A stretch of 10,787 bases of DNA, from NCBI GenBank assembly GCA_026770595.1, contig MU634686.1:1-10787 (forward strand), given 5' to 3'. Positions within the stretch are counted from its first letter, which is position 1. Each line of letters starts with the position of its first letter. The translations under genes and the position numbers were made by a program. The DNA is from Ochromonadaceae sp. CCMP2298. Taxonomy: Eukaryota > Sar > Synurophyceae > Ochromonadales > Ochromonadaceae. Below, one piece after another: positions 8,426 through 10,787 of the stretch. A model generated the notes under the pieces. That model ran no database searches. It saw nothing but the letters and a program-made list of their open reading frames with translations, and was not told the origin of the DNA.

Positions 8426-8547
8426 CTTAACGATGATAGATTTTGGGACTGAAATGACATTTTAAAAAAAATAAAAATTATAAAGGATTGAAAAAAGTTA
8501 CGCCTCCATCAGCAGTGTGATTTAAATTGGGACTCCAAGGACCTGCC

Positions 8548-8743
8548 TTAATTCGAGACAGACTTGCCGTACCCAATTCCAGGAATTCCTGGGATTCCGT
8601 GCTGTCCTCGATCTCCTGAAAGAAAAGTTTAAAGATCCACAATTAATTTCATGGCTGCTGACGTCAACGAAAATTTCAGTTGCCTACCGCCAGTTCCCAT
8701 CAGCCCCGGCCAGCCAGTTTCCCAAGGGTTGATAGTCATTATT
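8548..8743 (-). pseudogene. Possible collagen-like (Gly-X-Y) fragment, two short exons
   Basis: On the minus strand the segment 8615-8548 reads DRGQHGIPGIPGIGYGKSVSN and a TAA. It is preceded by a good acceptor (CTTTTCTTTCAG). A donor at 8687 (GTAGGC) would make a 72-nt intron and join in phase to GWPGLMGTG, giving eight consecutive Gly-X-Y triplets. No signal peptide or longer triplet run is visible, and part of the pattern comes from the 9-bp repeat GGAATTCCT. It may be a relic of a collagen-like gene or a chance effect of that repeat. Confidence 0.25.
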
Positions 8744-8757
8744 AGTAGGGCATAGCT

Positions 8758-8797
8758 ATTACTGAAGACATAGCTGATAATGTCATTACTGAAGACA
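8758..8797. repeat. 13-bp direct repeat with 27-bp period
   Basis: ATTACTGAAGACA occurs at 8758-8770 and 8785-8797. The intervening bases are also partly related (CATAGCT, CAATGCT). Confidence 0.75.
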
Positions 8798-8990
8798 ATG
8801 CTGAATTACTTATTGATAGTCACTATTTACCCTTGCCCAAACCAAAAGTGTAAAACATAGGTACCGGTAGGCGCAAACGCATAGGTCGACTTTGAGCTAA
8901 ATTAGTTAGTTCGCTGTTTTTTTATCTTGTTAGCTGATCTACCATAGGTGATAAGATATTATAGATTCCTAAGATCTAGGATACGCGCAG

Positions 8991-9167
8991 GAATCTGATG
9001 TATGTGCCTGTGTGTCTCTCTGCTGGAGCACCCTCCACTCCGGCGGCGTGGATGCCATAAGCGACTCCTCCCAGCCCCTAGAGGGGGACAGCTACGTAGA
9101 GACCAACACATGCCAGTACAGCAGAGACAGCATCTGCGCCGACCCCAGAGGCACCGCTTACTGCTAG
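8991..9167 (+). CDS. 3'-terminal exon of a Cys-rich, probably secreted protein
   Basis: After an acceptor (ACGCGCAG) 58 codons run to TAG. The start is VCACVSLCWSTLHSGGVDA, and an acidic spacer leads to ETNTCQYSRDSICADPRG and a final AYC. Third positions are strongly coding. The second half resembles the small Cys motif TC.YA.DG.CD.P...C found repeatedly in extracellular proteins of protists and animals, which usually continues with a GTDC.DC-type end; here the frame stops just after the fourth expected Cys. The stop is followed directly by GTAGGC, a donor-like sequence. It converges on the CIA30 gene with 32 bp between the stops. No upstream exon could be identified, so this is partial or a relic. 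Confidence 0.5.
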   Translation, partial: ESDVCACVSLCWSTLHSGGVDAISDSSQPLEGDSYVETNTCQYSRDSICADPRGTAYC

Positions 9168-9199
9168 GTAGGCCTCCCACCCCCTTCGTGCCTCCCACT

Positions 9200-9814
9200 T
9201 CACTCCAAGGTAACCCAGTCGATCTCCAGTGCTCCCACGCCGCTCTGCGAGAACGATTCATACACCCCGCCCGGCGCTTGCCACCCAAAGGACTGGATCT
9301 GGGACACGTCCAGGCGGGCGTCGCAGGGCTGACCCCGGTAGGAGCAGAAAAAGTCAGAAAGGTTCAGAGAAATTGTTGTAAATTCCACCGTATCGTTGCG
9401 TGGCGTAGCGTCCACGGTGAAGTACTGCTCGAACGCCAGAGAGGAGTTGGCCCAGTTGGGTGCGTCGTGCAGCACCACTTTGAAGCGCTCTAGGTCCCCC
9501 TGGGCGCGCAGCTGCATGGACAGGAGGGTGTAGGGGGTCCAGGACAGAGCAGGCTGGTACTCAGTCGACACGCCTGCAAAGCACGCCCCATCCTCCTGCG
9601 GGTTCAGCAGCGCAAAGAAGCTCGCCCGGCGCACAGTCTCTGACTCGATTAGGGATATCACGCCCTTGGACATGCCAACCGAGCGCGCCGTGTCTGAGAC
9701 CTCGTAGAATGCATCCGTGCTCGAACTGTCTGTGAAATTGAACAGAACCTCGCTGGCTCTGCTCAGCTGTGCGCCAACCGCGACAGCCAAGACGAACAGT
9801 GCAACAGAAGGCAT
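9200..9814 (-). CDS. Secreted CIA30-domain protein (PF08547-like)
   Basis: This is a single-exon gene of 204 residues. It starts at ATG 9814, the first in-frame ATG, directly before a typical signal peptide (hydrophobic core about residues 4-16, likely cut near SRA). The mature part looks like the beta-rich CIA30 fold: an N-terminal FNFTD strand, a central block ending in FAGVSTEY, YTLLSMQLRAQGDLERFKVV, FTTISLNLSDFFCSYRG, IQSFGWQ, and a final LEIDWV strand. Four N-glycosylation sequons (NFT, NSS, NDT, NLS) and three Cys in the mature part fit passage through the secretory pathway. The founding family member is a mitochondrial complex I assembly factor, but a signal peptide argues against that role here. 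The family assignment is from remembered patterns and its function is unknown. The gene is divergent from the one at 10202. Confidence 0.65.
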   Translation of the reverse strand: MPSVALFVLAVAVGAQLSRASEVLFNFTDSSSTDAFYEVSDTARSVGMSKGVISLIESETVRRASFFALLNPQEDGACFAGVSTEYQPALSWTPYTLLSMQLRAQGDLERFKVVLHDAPNWANSSLAFEQYFTVDATPRNDTVEFTTISLNLSDFFCSYRGQPCDARLDVSQIQSFGWQAPGGVYESFSQSGVGALEIDWVTLE

Positions 9815-10201
9815 GGATTCGAAGTGACACGACTGACGGACAGAATGCCCTGTTCTATGCGCACGCCAAGGACACCACACTACAGAATTATGGATGCGGC
9901 TGATCGAATTTGAACTAAAAAAATAAGGTTCTCAACGACACGTTTTGCCAGAGCGGTTGAAGCTGGGCAACGAGCAGCGATCCAGCTGCGGTTGTTGCCC
10001 TCCTCTCGCACTTCTGGCAACGTGAGCCCCAGCTGATCTGGATCAGTATCTTTGGACCTCGGTTCACTTCTGCAGCTACGCAGTACGTGCGCGCGCTCTT
10101 TCGTTCGGTACGAGGCGAGCTGCTCGCGAACTTCCGAAGTTCAACACATGGCAGGATCTGAAATTCAGCGATCAAAGTGATTCCGAGAACTATAAAGAGT
10201 C
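9815..10201. promoter_or_regulatory. Divergent intergenic promoter region
   Basis: This 387-bp region separates two divergent starts. It contains CTGATC TG GATCAG (about 10033-10046), two abutting palindromes (10115-10142, listed separately) and TATAAA at about 10190-10195. The TATAAA is only 7 bp before the ATG at 10202, so if it is a real TATA box, translation would more likely begin at ATG 10229. Confidence 0.45.
10115..10142. promoter_or_regulatory. Two abutting perfect palindromes
   Basis: GCGAGC-T-GCTCGC (13 bp) is followed with no gap by GAACTTC-C-GAAGTTC (15 bp). Each is a perfect inverted repeat around a single central base. They lie 60-87 bp upstream of ATG 10202 and are candidate binding sites for dimeric transcription factors. 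No known factor is assigned. Confidence 0.55.
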
Positions 10202-10787
10202 ATGGAGAGGGCCTTCGTTGCCGCCTCGATGGCGGCTCAGCACAGGGAGAGGCTGGCCAAGCGCAGAAAGGTGCAGTCCAGGAGGTGCGCGTCTCTCGAC
10301 TCCTCGAGCTATCTCAGTTCCCATTCCCATGTGGGAGAGCCGGCAGGCAGATCTCTCTCCGCCGGAGAGGTGCCTCGGGGCATGAACCGCCTATCCTTCC
10401 AGAACATCGATCTCCTCAACACGCCCCTGTCGTCCATGCGCAGCTGCTCGGAGTACCACAAAGACCAGGTGTGTATATACTGTACACATCATACACACAT
10501 AATCTCATTCTCATACATACAAACATACAGTCTCATTCAAACTAACACCCATACATAATCACATAAACACTGCAGACCCTGGACAGCCACCTCGGTCCAG
10601 TCCTGCCCCCCAAGCCTAGGTCCTTTCTCTCCCAGCTGTTCTCCTGGGCCCCCAGACCCCGAAAGGTGCGCTTTCTAGGGGACTCGGACGAGGGGCTGTT
10701 TATGATCGAGAGCTTGCGGTTCCACCAGGAGAACCTGCGGGAGGGGGATTACGACTACAGTAGTGGGGTTGCGGGGGGTGGGGGGGA
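10202..10787 (+). CDS. Unrecognised basic protein, 5' part, cut by the window end
   Basis: Exon 1 is 10202-10468 (89 codons). Intron 10469-10575 (107 nt, GTGTGT...CACTGCAG, with an ACTAAC core) joins in phase 0 to exon 2 from 10576, which stays open to the end of the window (212 nt). The N-terminus is basic (QHRERLAKRRKVQSRR). A Ser-rich stretch follows, then RLSFQNIDLLNTPLSS. Exon 2 carries a Pro-rich PVLPPKPRSFLSQLFSW, a basic PRPRKVRF and an acidic GDSDEG. KVRFLGDSD resembles the KVRF-type motif by which some regulatory subunits bind protein phosphatase 1; that is a suggestion only. There is no signal peptide or membrane segment. ATG 10229 (MAAQHRERL) is an alternative start, favoured if the TATAAA at 10190 is the promoter. 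Confidence 0.6.

Larger units (their letters stand above)
8274..8990. other. AT-rich intergenic region after KMO
   Basis: Apart from the items listed separately (8396-8425, 8548-8743, 8758-8797), I see no gene. An A-rich run at about 8463-8495 and TGTAAA just after the KMO stop (about 8298) might belong to its 3' end, but no poly(A) signal can be assigned with certainty. CATAGGT occurs three times between 8857 and 8950. Confidence 0.5.

Noticed and set aside
8651-8752. Small plus-strand frame MAADVNENFSCLPPVP and onward
   Set aside because: 33 codons, AT-rich end, no splice partner or homologue recognised, and it overlaps the possible collagen-like exons on the other strand.
9002-9493. Plus-strand 163-codon frame
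   Set aside because: It is an out-of-frame reading of the Cys-rich exon joined to the antisense of the CIA30 gene.
10128-10142. Heat-shock element in the palindrome GAACTTCCGAAGTTC
   Set aside because: GAA and TTC units are separated by one base instead of the two required by the heat-shock consensus.

Overview
The window looks like nuclear DNA of a eukaryote with compact but intron-rich genes. Coding exons are GC-rich with C or G at third codon positions. They are broken by short GT-AG introns (72-381 nt) that are AT- or pyrimidine-rich and made largely of short tandem repeats. Two genes are recognised with confidence: an arginine-kinase-like phosphagen kinase (minus strand, 8 exons, 437 residues) and kynurenine 3-monooxygenase (plus strand, 5 exons, 519 residues). 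A third, a secreted CIA30-domain protein (minus strand, intronless, 204 residues), is likely. I cannot place the species. Gene spacing of about 2 kb and intron style suggest a microbial eukaryote (alga or other protist) more than a large-genome animal.

Layout. 1-940: short repeats, a stray coding-like fragment and a decayed copy of a dispersed sequence. 942-1379: a small Ser/Arg/Glu-rich hypothetical protein. 1380-2039: noncoding, with inverted repeats. 2040-4566 (minus): the phosphagen kinase. 4567-6118: the divergent intergenic region between the kinase and KMO. It holds a roughly 550-bp element with 30-bp terminal inverted repeats, a second inverted copy of the sequence seen at 391-543, a Cys-rich orphan exon and a decamer repeat. 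6119-8273 (plus): KMO. 8274-8990: AT-rich, with small tandem repeats and a possible collagen-like remnant. 8991-9167 (plus): the last exon of a Cys-rich protein, convergent with the CIA30 gene at 9200-9814 (minus). 10202 to the end (plus): the 5' part of an unrecognised gene.

The genes do not form a metabolic unit: the kinase buffers ATP, KMO acts in tryptophan catabolism, and CIA30 is probably secretory. The main point of interest is intron structure. Several introns in both main genes have direct repeats of 8-17 bp exactly across their two splice sites, as expected if the introns arose by insertion with target-site duplication (introner-like) or by duplication of an AG|GT site. The intron bodies are tandem arrays of units that each resemble a branch site plus polypyrimidine tract, including several exact TACTAAC heptamers per intron in KMO. 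Some of these units are shared between introns of the same gene.
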